Shown in pieces: positions 9,971 to 18,174 of a stretch of 64,000 bases of DNA (position 1 is the first letter of the stretch; each line of letters begins with the position of its first letter). The translations under genes were made by a program, and so were the position numbers. The DNA is from Nitrospirota bacterium (GTDB lineage: Bacteria > Nitrospirota > JACRHJ01). Under the pieces are notes generated by a model. It saw nothing but the letters and a program-made list of their open reading frames with translations, was not told the DNA's origin and did no database searches. The stretch is taken from contig JACRHJ010000047.1 in the NCBI GenBank assembly GCA_016212105.1, positions 1 to 64,000 on the forward strand, given 5' to 3'.

Positions 9971-10681
9971 ATGTACACACATCCGGACAGGCGTAACCCG
10001 AAGATATGGATTGCCGCGGCCGTCACGGCGGCGGCCGTCCTCTTCGTCACGGCCGCGCTTCCCCACGTCCGGGGCCTGCTGCGTGACGCGCTCGCCTGGG
10101 TCTCCGGCCTCGGCGCCGCCGGGCCATTTATCTTCATCGCCGTCTATATAGCCGCCTGCATACTCCTCGTACCCGGCTCCATCCTCACGCTCGGCGCGGG
10201 CTTCATCTTCGGCGTTGTCAAGGGTACGCTGATAGCCTCGGCCGCGGCGACGCTCGGGGCCGCGTGCGCCTTCCTTGTCGGGAGGTACGTCGCGCGCGGC
10301 TGGGTCGAGAAGCGGGTCGAGGGGGACGCACGGTTCAAGGCGGTCGACGACGCGGTCGCAAGGGAGGGCTGGAAGATAGTCTTCCTTACCCGCCTGTCGC
10401 CCGTGTTTCCGTTCGTCATCCTTAACTACGTATACGGACTTACCCGCGTGTCCTTCCGCGACTACTTCCTCGCGTCTTGGGCTGGCATGCTCCCCGGCAC
10501 TCTCATGTACGTCTACATCGGCTCGCTCGCGGGTGACCTCGCCCTCGTCGGCGCGGACGGCCGGGGGCGCACCCTGCTCGAATGGGCGTTCTACATAGCC
10601 GGGCTCGCCGCCACCGTCGCGGTTACGGTATACGTCACCCGCATCGCACGGGCCGCGCTCAAGGCGAAGGCCGACGTCTGA
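9971..10681 (+). CDS. TVP38/TMEM64 family membrane protein
   Basis: The 236-aa integral membrane protein has hydrophobic segments at about residues 13-30, 53-75, 82-105, 158-178 and 198-222. The family core is visible as VPGSILTLGAGFIFG and as LTRLSPVFPFVILNYVYGLT, the conserved SNARE-associated/DedA-like region with amphipathic re-entrant helices. Bacterial members are implicated in lipid scrambling or membrane homeostasis; the substrate is not known. It lies 11 bases after the preceding membrane-protein gene, suggesting co-transcription. Confidence 0.88.
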   Translation: MYTHPDRRNPKIWIAAAVTAAAVLFVTAALPHVRGLLRDALAWVSGLGAAGPFIFIAVYIAACILLVPGSILTLGAGFIFGVVKGTLIASAAATLGAACAFLVGRYVARGWVEKRVEGDARFKAVDDAVAREGWKIVFLTRLSPVFPFVILNYVYGLTRVSFRDYFLASWAGMLPGTLMYVYIGSLAGDLALVGADGRGRTLLEWAFYIAGLAATVAVTVYVTRIARAALKAKADV

Positions 10682-11010
10682 AAAACCCGCCGAAACCATC
10701 GATGCCCGGCCAATAACCTCCACGCCGTCCTGACAGGCGCAGCCGGGATACCCGTCCGCGGCTTGCGCATAACGTCACTGTCTGCTAAACTTAACATCAA
10801 GTTGCAGCTTTAGTCTTCAGTGCCCAGACAGGGCGCGTACTTATTAATCCGGCAACCAAACAGGCGAACTTCCTGGACCCCGTGTCAAGCACGGGGCGAC
10901 GCATAAATGCCGGTCATTCCCGCGAAAGCGGGAACCCAGCGACTTCTTATTGCATTGTCTGGTTGACCTGTTTAATTGCAGTGTTAGTAAACCACAAGAG
11001 TACCGACAGC
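10682..11010. repeat. Intergenic gap with two dispersed palindromes
   Basis: The 329-base gap holds a GACCCCGTG/CACGGGG palindrome (10876-10895) and a CATTCCCGCGAAAGCGGGAA palindrome (10915-10935). Related copies occur at 23278-23372, 26695-26790, 44298-44364 and 46305-46395. The rest of the gap shows no gene. Confidence 0.6.
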
Positions 11011-11322
11011 ATGGCCGGAAGACGCATAAGATATACCGCGCTTTGCCTGATGCTCGCGCTGGCCTTGCAGTCGGCGTTCACGGGCGGCGTATGCCTTATG
11101 CCTTCCAGCCACGGCACAACGGACGGCCGGGATGTGGTCGCGGCCCTCGACGTCTGCGGGCATTCAGGTCACACAGTCATCCAAAGCGGCCCCGACGCGC
11201 CGTACATCCTGTCCATGTCCGAAATCCGTTTCCATTCCACGTCCGCGTCATACCCCGCTTTCCCGGCAATCGGGCTCTCATCGTTCTTCTCCGCCGGGCC
11301 GAAAGAGCCTCCGGAAGCCTGA
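11011..11322 (+). CDS. Small secreted Cys/His-containing protein preceding the copper receptor
   Basis: The 103-aa product has a signal peptide (RYTALCLMLALALQSAFTGG) and a short mature part with Cys and His residues (VCGHSGHTV), ending in EPPEA. It sits 51 bases upstream of the TonB-dependent receptor. Small Cys/His proteins of the DUF2946 type often precede OprC/NosA copper receptors, and size, signal peptide and position fit that pattern. The sequence match itself is weak, so the relation is inference. The Shine-Dalgarno is poor. Confidence 0.5.
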   Translation: MAGRRIRYTALCLMLALALQSAFTGGVCLMPSSHGTTDGRDVVAALDVCGHSGHTVIQSGPDAPYILSMSEIRFHSTSASYPAFPAIGLSSFFSAGPKEPPEA

Positions 11323-11373
11323 CCTCCATCCTCAAGGGTTCCGACAGACATCAAATACATAACGGAGGTCATC

Positions 11374-13461
11374 ATGGACATCACGTCCTGCAAGATACTG
11401 TTGCGCGCGGCGGTCGTAACGCTTGCCGTGTGCGCGTTACCACAGACGGGTAACGCCGAAAACCTCATACTCGACGAGATTGAGGTCAGGGGTGCAGCGG
11501 AGAGCACGCAGCAGGAAAGCCTTACTGTAAGGGAGGTACGGGAGAGCCCCGCGAGGGATATAGGCGAGGCGCTCAAGCAGGTGGAGGGTATAAATATCGT
11601 CCGTAAGGGTGCGATAGCCAACGACGTCGTCCTCCGAGGGATGCAGAAGGACAACGTAAACGTCCTCGTGGACGGCGTCAGGATATACGGGGCGTGCCCC
11701 AACCGCATGGACTCGCCCGCGTTCCACATCGACTTCGCCGAGGTCGACAGGATAGACATCGTAAAGGGTCCGTTCGACGTATTTCACGCGGGCAGCATGG
11801 GCGGCATCGTGGACGTGAAGACGAGCGCCGCGCCCAGGGGGCTCGGGGCCGAGCTGAACGTCACGGCCGGCTCGTACGGAAGCGTCAACGCTTCGGCCTC
11901 GGCGTCTTACGGCGGGGACGGCATGAGCGGGCTGGCGGGCTACGCCTTCAAGCGTTCCGGCGTCCCGAGGGACGGGAACGGAGACAGGATAACCGGTATC
12001 TACCCCGCCGCCGACATGAACCGCTACAAGGACGACAAGAGGGACCCGGGCGCGTATACCATCCACACGCTCTGGACAAAGCTCGGCTACGACATTTCAC
12101 CGAACACGGGCACGACCATCGGCTATTCATACCAGGACGCAAGCGACGTTCTTTATCCATACCTCCTTATGGACGCCGAATACGACAGGACGCACCGCGT
12201 CAACTGGAATATAAAGTCGGAGAACGTCTCCCCGCTTGTCAGGGAGCTGTCGGCACAGGTCTATTACGACAAGGTCACCCACCTGATGGACAACCGTCTC
12301 AGGTTCGTGAGCATCGGGGCCGCGCCCGGCTACACGATGATGACAAACGCAAATACGGCGACGCTCGGCGCGAACGTCATCGGGACTTTCGCCGCGGGGG
12401 ACGGGGCGGTCAAGGCGGGCGTGGACTACTACAACCGCAACTGGGACGCGGTCAACACGCTCTACAACAAACTCACGAAGGTCTACACTGTGCAGCCGAT
12501 GGTCCCGGACGTCTTCGTGGACAACGTGGGCCTTTTCGCCGAGTACAAAGCGCCGCTCGGGCAGGCGGTCACACTTACCGCGGGCGTCCGGGGCGACCTC
12601 GCTTATGTCGACGCGGACAAGCTCCGCGAGGACAGGATAGCGAGCCTGTTCTACCGCTACTACCCCGGCGGCTCGTTCACAAACAGCCGGGACTTCGGCG
12701 AGGCGAGCGGCAACGTCCAGCTCGACTACAGTCCATCGGACAACCTCGACCTCTTCCTCGGCCTCGGCAGGGGCGTCCGGATGCCTGACCCGCAGGAGCT
12801 GTATGCGAACCTGAAACGTCCGACCACCAACTACATCGGCAACCCGGAACTCGACCCCACGAAGGACAACGAGGCCGACCTGGGCGTCAAGTACCATACG
12901 GACACCTGGTACGTCAACGCCGCCGCGTTCGTGAGCCGCGTTAACGACTACATCAACGTGACTAACCTGCCCGCGCCGGCCGGGCTTCCCGCGCTGCCCG
13001 CGGCAAAGAGCTTCGAGAACGTCGATGCGAGGTTCTGGGGCTTCGAACTGGGCTCGCAGGTGTCGCTCCCGTCCGACTTCTTCCTGAAGGGCTCGCTCTC
13101 CTACGTCGACGCGCGTAACCTGAGCGGGGACAGGCCGCTGTCCGAGATACCGCCGCTCAAGGGCACGGTCGCGGCCCGCTACGACAACGGCTCCTTCTTC
13201 GCGGAACTCTCCGAGAACATGTCCGCGCGCCAGGGGAAGGTGGACGGTGACCTGAACGAGTCGCCGACCGGCGGCTGGGCCACCACGGACATCAAGGCGG
13301 GCGTGACACGCGGCAGGTTCACCGTCTTCGCCGGTGTCAACAACGTCTTCGACAAGCAGTACTTCTCTCACCTGTCGTACCAGCGCGACCCCTTCGCGAG
13401 CGGGTACGCAGTCCCGGAGAACGGCGTCAACTTCTACGTGACCGCGACGTACAGGCATTAG
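11374..13461 (+). CDS. TonB-dependent outer-membrane receptor, copper-receptor (OprC/NosA) type
   Basis: The 695-aa product has a signal peptide (cleavage near NAENLIL), a plug domain (residues ~35-160) and a 22-strand barrel ending in a C-terminal aromatic/His pattern (FYVTATYRH). The plug contains MQKDNVNVLVDGVRIYGACP, followed by NRMDSPAFHIDFAEVDRIDI. The C-P-N-R-M segment (C108, M112) matches the CxxxM half of the copper site described for Pseudomonas OprC. Copper uptake is therefore the likely role. The RBS GGAGG precedes the ATG. tonB follows 8 bases after the stop. Confidence 0.88.
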   Translation: MDITSCKILLRAAVVTLAVCALPQTGNAENLILDEIEVRGAAESTQQESLTVREVRESPARDIGEALKQVEGINIVRKGAIANDVVLRGMQKDNVNVLVDGVRIYGACPNRMDSPAFHIDFAEVDRIDIVKGPFDVFHAGSMGGIVDVKTSAAPRGLGAELNVTAGSYGSVNASASASYGGDGMSGLAGYAFKRSGVPRDGNGDRITGIYPAADMNRYKDDKRDPGAYTIHTLWTKLGYDISPNTGTTIGYSYQDASDVLYPYLLMDAEYDRTHRVNWNIKSENVSPLVRELSAQVYYDKVTHLMDNRLRFVSIGAAPGYTMMTNANTATLGANVIGTFAAGDGAVKAGVDYYNRNWDAVNTLYNKLTKVYTVQPMVPDVFVDNVGLFAEYKAPLGQAVTLTAGVRGDLAYVDADKLREDRIASLFYRYYPGGSFTNSRDFGEASGNVQLDYSPSDNLDLFLGLGRGVRMPDPQELYANLKRPTTNYIGNPELDPTKDNEADLGVKYHTDTWYVNAAAFVSRVNDYINVTNLPAPAGLPALPAAKSFENVDARFWGFELGSQVSLPSDFFLKGSLSYVDARNLSGDRPLSEIPPLKGTVAARYDNGSFFAELSENMSARQGKVDGDLNESPTGGWATTDIKAGVTRGRFTVFAGVNNVFDKQYFSHLSYQRDPFASGYAVPENGVNFYVTATYRH

Positions 13462-13469
13462 AGGCGGCC

Positions 13470-14309
13470 ATGCACGAGGCTGTACACTGGCTGCGCCGGC
13501 GCGCCTGGAACATCCCGGCGCGGGACGAGTCCCGTTCGTTCGGCATCAGGGCCGCGCTGGCAATAGCCCTGGCCTTGCACGCATTGGCGCTGCTTGCCGT
13601 GAGCCGACTGCCGGACACGGTCCATGCGCCGCTTGAGGTGGAGCTTCTGAACTTCAGGCAGGCAGCGCTGGCGCATGTGGAGGCCGCGCCTGCCAAGCGG
13701 CCCCAGGCATTTGTCCGGCCCCATGAGGCCCCCGCGCCAAAGGCGGTCACCCCGCACCCGGAGGCTCCGCCCACGGCGGTACCTGCTGTCCGGGCCGTCC
13801 CGCCCGAGGCCGCGCCCCAGGAGTACACGCAGCTTGCCCCCTCACAGATAAGCGGGGAGCAGGCAAGGGCCGGGCTCGGCGCGCCAGTCCTGCCGCCGCA
13901 GGCGGCGGACAGGGCGGACAGCGGCCCCGCGAGGCCTGTCACGTCCCCGGCCGTGCCGGACGCCAGGCCTGCCCGGAGCACGCCCGCGCCCGCCGTCCCG
14001 GACAACACAGACGCGGTGAGGGCGGGCTACCAGGAGGCCCTGCGCGTGAGCATAGACAAGCGCAAGGAGTACCCGCTTTTCGCCAGGAAGTCGAGACAGG
14101 AGGGCAGATGCCTTGTCGTCTGCGAGATTGCCCGGGACGGGACCGTGCGCGACGTCAGGCTTGCGAAGTCCACCGGCCACTCCCAGCTCGACAGGGCGGC
14201 GGTGCGCGCCGTCGGGGACGTCGGGCGCTTCCCGCCCGTCCCGCCGGAGCTTAAAGGCGATACGCTCAGCTTCGAGGTGCCGGTGAGCTTCCGGCTGAGC
14301 GGCGATTGA
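13470..14309 (+). CDS. tonB: TonB-family energy transducer
   Basis: The 279-aa product has the TonB layout. A short cytosolic start leads to one membrane helix (IRAALAIALALHALALLAVS, near residues 26-45). A long Pro/Ala-rich periplasmic spacer follows. The C-terminal TonB domain at about 195-279 has the TVRDVRLAKSTGHSQLDRAA motif and ends EVPVSFRL. It would couple the inner-membrane proton motive force to the receptor encoded 8 bases upstream. No exbB or exbD is in the window, so it must borrow an ExbBD pair from elsewhere. A terminator follows at 14315. Confidence 0.9.
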   Translation: MHEAVHWLRRRAWNIPARDESRSFGIRAALAIALALHALALLAVSRLPDTVHAPLEVELLNFRQAALAHVEAAPAKRPQAFVRPHEAPAPKAVTPHPEAPPTAVPAVRAVPPEAAPQEYTQLAPSQISGEQARAGLGAPVLPPQAADRADSGPARPVTSPAVPDARPARSTPAPAVPDNTDAVRAGYQEALRVSIDKRKEYPLFARKSRQEGRCLVVCEIARDGTVRDVRLAKSTGHSQLDRAAVRAVGDVGRFPPVPPELKGDTLSFEVPVSFRLSGD

Positions 14310-14314
14310 CCAAT

Positions 14315-14350
14315 AGCCCCGGCGTCCATGCAAAGGACGCCGGGGCTTTG
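14315..14350 (+). terminator. Intrinsic terminator after tonB
   Basis: A perfect 13-bp stem, AGCCCCGGCGTCC (14315-14327) with GGACGCCGGGGCT (14335-14347), encloses a 7-base loop and is followed by a short T-run. It closes the copper receptor/tonB unit and may also serve the opposing gene. Confidence 0.8.
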
Positions 14351-14372
14351 AATTGCTGGAGGACGCGAAGGG

Positions 14373-14720
14373 TCAGCAGCCGCCGAAGATTATCCTTATG
14401 GTCCTGGCCTCGTATTTACCGCCATTGACTTCATACTGGACGTTGACGTCCAAGGGAAGCGGCGGATTCAACCGGCTCACTTTCTCGTGCCCGCTCTTGA
14501 TCCTCTTGAAATCGTTCTTGGTCAGCTTGATGGTTATGTTCTCCGGCATTGGCCTGTCCGGCTCGCCCTTTGCCTTCACCCCGCTGAAGACTATCTCGCT
14601 GGTCGCGGGATTTACCGACTTTACTACGCCGTTGTACTTGAACAGCTCGGATGCGAATGCCGCGGCGGCCATGACACCCGTCAGTGCTATTGCGAGAATT
14701 ATTGCTATGGACTTCTTCAT
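14373..14720 (-). CDS. Small secreted protein, paralogue A of a local family
   Basis: The 115-aa product has a signal peptide (MKKSIAIILAIALTGVMAAAAFAS). The ~90-residue mature part has the pattern G-x-V-K-S-V-N...E-I-V-F, I-T-I-K-L, V-N-V-Q-Y-E-V-N-G-G-K-Y-E-A. Paralogues B (14948-15298) and C (17407-17748) share length, signal and spacing. The alternating hydrophobic pattern suggests a small beta-barrel, perhaps OB-like. Function is unknown. A good Shine-Dalgarno (AAAGGAGG) precedes the ATG. It is separated from B by repeat-rich sequence. Confidence 0.75.
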   Translation of the reverse strand: MKKSIAIILAIALTGVMAAAAFASELFKYNGVVKSVNPATSEIVFSGVKAKGEPDRPMPENITIKLTKNDFKRIKSGHEKVSRLNPPLPLDVNVQYEVNGGKYEARTIRIIFGGC

Positions 14721-14743
14721 TGTATCCTCCTTTGATGTTTGTT

Positions 14744-14815
14744 AAGTCCCCCTCTCCTAGCGGGAGAGGGGGTTGGGGGTGAGGGGTCTCCACCAGTGGT
14801 TTAGTGGTGAGGGGT
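14744..14815. repeat. Dispersed CCCCTCTCC/GGAGAGGGG repeat
   Basis: A CCCCCTCTCC...GGAGAGGGGG inverted repeat is followed by GTTGGGGGTGAGGG. Related copies occur at 15406-15450, 17820-17850, 45335-45422, 56618-56850, 59412-59450 and 61785-61830. It sits upstream of paralogue A. Confidence 0.75.
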
Positions 14816-14947
14816 CTCCTTATCCACATTTAACCCGGTGCTCTCATGCGCGCCTCCTTTTCCAGAGGTATCTGAATGCTGTTATCTGTATAGACGGACG
14901 GGCCGCCTGTTTTTCTTGCAGGTAAATGCGGGGGGCGTGAAATAGTT

Positions 14948-15298
14948 TCAATCGTCACCATATATCGGCGGACTGATGTACCTTGCTACGTATTTGCCGT
15001 CCACCAGCCTTAGCTGCACCCACGCCTCGACGGGCATGCCGGGTTTTTCTTTCTTGCAGTTATCGAAATATCTTTTCATCGTCCAGTAGTCATGCTCTCT
15101 CAAGACAATGGTAATCTCGTGCGGCAGGTTGCTCCTCGTGCGGTCATCACGCCTGACGTGATAGACAATCTCTTTTTTCCCGGCGTCCATGGACTTGATA
15201 CTGCCTCTCAAGCTGTATCTGTCCTCAGCCCCTGAAACCGAAAACATCGCCATCAGCATCCCTATTACAGTCAACAGCACCAGCATCGGCTTCTTCAT
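14948..15298 (-). CDS. Small secreted protein, paralogue B of a local family
   Basis: The 116-aa product starts MKKPMLVLLTVIGMLMAMFS, a signal peptide. The mature part follows the same plan as paralogues A and C: RGSIKSMDAGKKEIVYHV, then EITIVLREHDYWTMK, then VDGKYVARYI. The start at 15298 has GGAG seven bases upstream; a longer frame to 15451 would translate repeat sequence. Function is unknown. It lies just downstream (in transcription) of the von Willebrand lipoprotein gene, with repeats in the ~180-base gap. Confidence 0.72.
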   Translation of the reverse strand: MKKPMLVLLTVIGMLMAMFSVSGAEDRYSLRGSIKSMDAGKKEIVYHVRRDDRTRSNLPHEITIVLREHDYWTMKRYFDNCKKEKPGMPVEAWVQLRLVDGKYVARYISPPIYGDD

Positions 15299-15315
15299 GT
15301 GTATGCTCCTCGTTT

Positions 15316-15465
15316 TATGTAGGGGCGGGTCCCCGTGCCCGCCCTGCATTTGCTTTTGTCCCTTCTTCCCCTTCTCCCATTGAAGGGAGAGGGTACATAT
15401 AGTCCCCCTCTCCCCGCAGTGGGAGAGGGGGTTGGGGGTGAGGGCTTCCACCAGGGGTTTAGTTT
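15316..15465. repeat. Repeat mosaic between paralogue B and the VWA gene
   Basis: It contains a GTAGGGGCGGG...CCCGCCC element (15319-15345), a GAAGGGAGAGGG piece and a CCCCCTCTCC...GGAGAGGGGG element (15403-15440). No gene is seen. Confidence 0.7.
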
Positions 15466-15476
15466 ACGCTTCCTCT

Positions 15477-17342
15477 TTACGGCAGCGCCGCCATCGCGCC
15501 CGCGCTCTTCGCCGCCTCCACGAGGTTCACGAACTCCGCCCTGTACCCGAACGGGTCGTCGCCCTTCGCGGGCCGCGCGAGTTCGGCTATGTCTGTGCAG
15601 TCGTAGCCGCCCAGGAACGGCGCGCCCTTGAGCAGTTGTCCGAAGGCCGCGACCGAGGCCGCGAACCGGATGTCAGCCGGCACGTCCTTCAGCCTCCTGT
15701 ACTCCTGCTCGTGTCCAATCGTCTGCTTTATGAGCCTGCTGTCGTCCTCCTTCGGCAGCTTGTAGCGTATCTTCAGAAAGGCGTACTCGACGCCCCAGTC
15801 TCCGTCGGACTCCGGGGTCTTCGCCGTCTTCCTGTACCGCAGGTCGTCGACAAGACGCGAGTCGCTGCCGACCGGCGTGACCTCGTATATCGCGGTAACG
15901 CAGGAGCCGCTGCCGACCTCGCCCGCGTCCACCTGGTCGTTGTTGAAGTCCTCGCGTTTCAGCATGCGGGTCTCGTAGCCTATGAGCCTGTACTCGGCGA
16001 CCCTGGCCGGGTTGAACTCGACCTGTATCTTGACGTCCTTGGCTATGGGGAAGAGCGTCGAGGAGGCCTCGTGCACGAGGACCTTCCTCGCCTCGTTCAG
16101 CGTGTCGATGTAGGCCGCGTTGCCGTTCCCGTTCTGGGCCAGCTTCTGCATCATCTGGTCGTTGTAGTTACCCGTGCCGAAGCCGAGGACGGACAGGAAT
16201 ATGCCGGTATTCCTCTTCCTCTCGACGAAGCCCTGAAGCTCGTCCGGGTTGGTTATGCCGACGTTGAAGTCACCGTCCGTCGCGAGTATCACGCGGTTTA
16301 CCGCGTCCTCGTCGTAGCCGGCCTCGGCGAGCGCGTAGGCCTGGCGTATCCCTTCGCCTCCCGCAGTCGAGCCGCCCGCGCGGAGCCTCTCAAGAGCCGC
16401 GAGTATCTTCGACTTGTTGCGCGCCTCCGTCGGCTCAAGTATCGTGCCTGCGGCGCCCGCGTACACCACGACCGCCACCTTGTCGGCCGGACGCAGGTTG
16501 TCCACCAGCATCGCGAGCGACTGCTTGAGGAGCGGGAGCTTGTCCGGGGCGTCCATCGAGCCGGACACGTCCAGCAGGAATACGAGGTTCGCCCTCGGGG
16601 CCTTCCCGGGTTTCATCTCAAGCCCCTTTATGCCGATGTGCAGGAGCTTTGTGCCGGGGTTCCACGGCGTCGGGTAGACGGCGACCGTCGGCTTGAAGGG
16701 CTTGCTCCTGCTCGTCGGCGTCTCGTATCCATACTCGAAGTAGTTGACCATCTCCTCGACACGCACCGCGTCCCTTGCCGGAAGGTGGCCCTGGCTCAGT
16801 GACTTCCGGACGAAGCCATAGGATGCGGTGTCCACGTCTATCGAGAAGGTCGAGACCGGCTCCTCGGATGCGAGCTTTATGGGGTTGACGTCCTTGTGCT
16901 CGAACTTGTCGCGGCCGAAGTCCTGGTAGTAATGGCGGGTCTGGTCCGGCGGAGGCATGTAGCCCATGGCCGCCTCGGTCCTTGGCGCCTGAGCATAAAG
17001 GCGTGTTGCGCCCCCTGACGGGCCCGCCGGGCCGTCGGCGCTCCCCACCATTCGCCCGGGCATCGCCGCTTTAGCGGCCGGCGCCGGTGCGGCCGAGTAT
17101 GTCTCGGCCACGGGCGCGGGGACAGCTTGGCCGTAGGCCTCGACCTCATTATCCGCGTCCTTGCGGCCCGCCTCCTTGCCCTCGTCCTGCGGCTGGCTCG
17201 CGGCGTTGCCAGCCGACCGTTGTTCGACCGGCGGGTCCTGTGCGGCCTCCTTGTTACCGTACGAGCAGCTGGCAAGCAGCATGCCTGCTGACAGCCCCAT
17301 CGCTGCTGCAGTTATTAGTATCGTTCTGAATATCCTGTACAT
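15477..17342 (-). CDS. YfbK-like von Willebrand factor A lipoprotein
   Basis: The 621-aa product has a lipoprotein signal (LLASC lipobox at about residues 22-26) and a Pro/Ala-rich linker. The YfbK N-terminal domain (STFSIDVDTASYGFVRKSL) follows, then a VWA domain with an intact MIDAS: DVSGSMDAP, plus TDGDFNVG later. A C-terminal DUF3520-like region contains YRLIGYETRMLKREDFNND. YfbK proteins are thought to sit at the envelope in protein-protein contacts; their partners are unknown. Two small secreted paralogues flank it closely downstream and upstream. AAGGAGG precedes the ATG. Confidence 0.9.
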   Translation of the reverse strand: MYRIFRTILITAAAMGLSAGMLLASCSYGNKEAAQDPPVEQRSAGNAASQPQDEGKEAGRKDADNEVEAYGQAVPAPVAETYSAAPAPAAKAAMPGRMVGSADGPAGPSGGATRLYAQAPRTEAAMGYMPPPDQTRHYYQDFGRDKFEHKDVNPIKLASEEPVSTFSIDVDTASYGFVRKSLSQGHLPARDAVRVEEMVNYFEYGYETPTSRSKPFKPTVAVYPTPWNPGTKLLHIGIKGLEMKPGKAPRANLVFLLDVSGSMDAPDKLPLLKQSLAMLVDNLRPADKVAVVVYAGAAGTILEPTEARNKSKILAALERLRAGGSTAGGEGIRQAYALAEAGYDEDAVNRVILATDGDFNVGITNPDELQGFVERKRNTGIFLSVLGFGTGNYNDQMMQKLAQNGNGNAAYIDTLNEARKVLVHEASSTLFPIAKDVKIQVEFNPARVAEYRLIGYETRMLKREDFNNDQVDAGEVGSGSCVTAIYEVTPVGSDSRLVDDLRYRKTAKTPESDGDWGVEYAFLKIRYKLPKEDDSRLIKQTIGHEQEYRRLKDVPADIRFAASVAAFGQLLKGAPFLGGYDCTDIAELARPAKGDDPFGYRAEFVNLVEAAKSAGAMAALP

Positions 17343-17406
17343 CTGGAGCCTCCTTTTTTACCTGTTGTTTCCTACTACCCGTTGATGCCAACCTTGTATT
17401 ATGTGA

Positions 17407-17748
17407 TTAATCGTCACCTTGCGGATACACTCTAACCTTGGTTGCCGCGTTAATACCATCTTGAACCTCATACTCAACTCCAACCGCGAATTCATATTCT
17501 GGGTGATGTTTGCTCTGGAATTCATACTTTTGCTTTATCCACTTATAAGCACGCTCATTCAGCTTGACGATAACAATATTCGATGGAGACGTCCTAGTTT
17601 TCATTGTCTGGACTGTTATCTCTCTCTTTGAGTCATCTACCGTCTTAACCCAGCCTACGATGCGGACCTTATCCCCCGCACTCGAGACCGCCGCGATCCC
17701 AACAACCAATGCAATCACCGCCACCAGCGCAACAATCGCCTTTTTCAT
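17407..17748 (-). CDS. Small secreted protein, paralogue C of a local family
   Basis: The 113-aa product has a signal peptide (MKKAIVALVAVIALVVGIAA) and a mature part with VGWVKTVDDSKREITVQTM, then NIVIVKLNERAYKWIKQ, then VGVEYEVQDGINAATKVRV. It is most like paralogue B in ending in GDD. The gene is more AT-rich than its neighbours, which may indicate a different origin. AGGAGG precedes the ATG. It lies upstream of the VWA lipoprotein gene on the same strand, so the two may be co-expressed. Confidence 0.75.
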   Translation of the reverse strand: MKKAIVALVAVIALVVGIAAVSSAGDKVRIVGWVKTVDDSKREITVQTMKTRTSPSNIVIVKLNERAYKWIKQKYEFQSKHHPEYEFAVGVEYEVQDGINAATKVRVYPQGDD

Positions 17749-18098
17749 ATCACGCCTCCTATTCTTTAATGTAGGGGCGAATCCCAGTCCCGCCCAGTTT
17801 GTTCTTCATACAATCCCCATCTCCTCCCGAGAGAGAGGGTTAGGGGCGAGGGCGTTCCGCCGAGAAAACCTACCCCCACCCCAGCCCTCCCCCTGTGCAG
17901 GGGGCGGGAGATTCGTCGAAGCCAATCTTATTTATAACGGGCTTCAACCAATCTTCCCCTCCCTTCACAGGGAGGGGATAAGAGGGAAGGGTTGGCTTCC
18001 TCTCCTCATGCCCTTATAGACGGACACGCCCGCCGCTTTTCCCGCCGATTTTTTTCGACACGCGATTTTGTTAGCCCAGCCGCCTCCCCAACAAAACC
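17749..18098. repeat. Intergenic region with dispersed repeats
   Basis: The gap between two divergent genes holds several repeat types: GTAGGGGCG...CCCGCCC (17770-17798), a GAGAGAGGG element (17820-17850), CCCCAGCCCTCCCCCTGTGC (17878-17900) and a CCCTCCCTTCACAGGGAGGGG palindrome (17960-17982). The last two also occur together at 56470-56760. No gene is supported. Confidence 0.65.
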
Positions 18099-18127
18099 TT
18101 GACTTGGGGGCAGACGGGCTGTATAAA
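18099..18127 (+). promoter_or_regulatory. Sigma70-type promoter of the VCBS/sigma/anti-sigma unit
   Basis: TTGACT (18099-18104) and TATAAA (18122-18127) are separated by exactly 17 bases. The site lies 48 bases before the ATG at 18175, which has AAGGAGG as Shine-Dalgarno. Confidence 0.75.
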
Positions 18128-18142
18128 TAGGTACGTACCTAT
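18127..18142. promoter_or_regulatory. Perfect 16-bp palindromic operator candidate
   Basis: ATAGGTACGTACCTAT is a perfect 8+8 palindrome beginning at the last base of the -10 element and covering the expected transcription start. That position is typical of a repressor operator. The cognate regulator is not identifiable from the sequence. Confidence 0.65.
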
Positions 18143-18174
18143 ATAATCAACTTCCAATCTATAAGGAGGCCCAC

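Noticed and set aside
10882-11010. N-terminal extension of the small secreted protein
   Set aside because: The extension translates the ATTCCCGC palindromic repeat; the signal peptide begins after ATG 11011.
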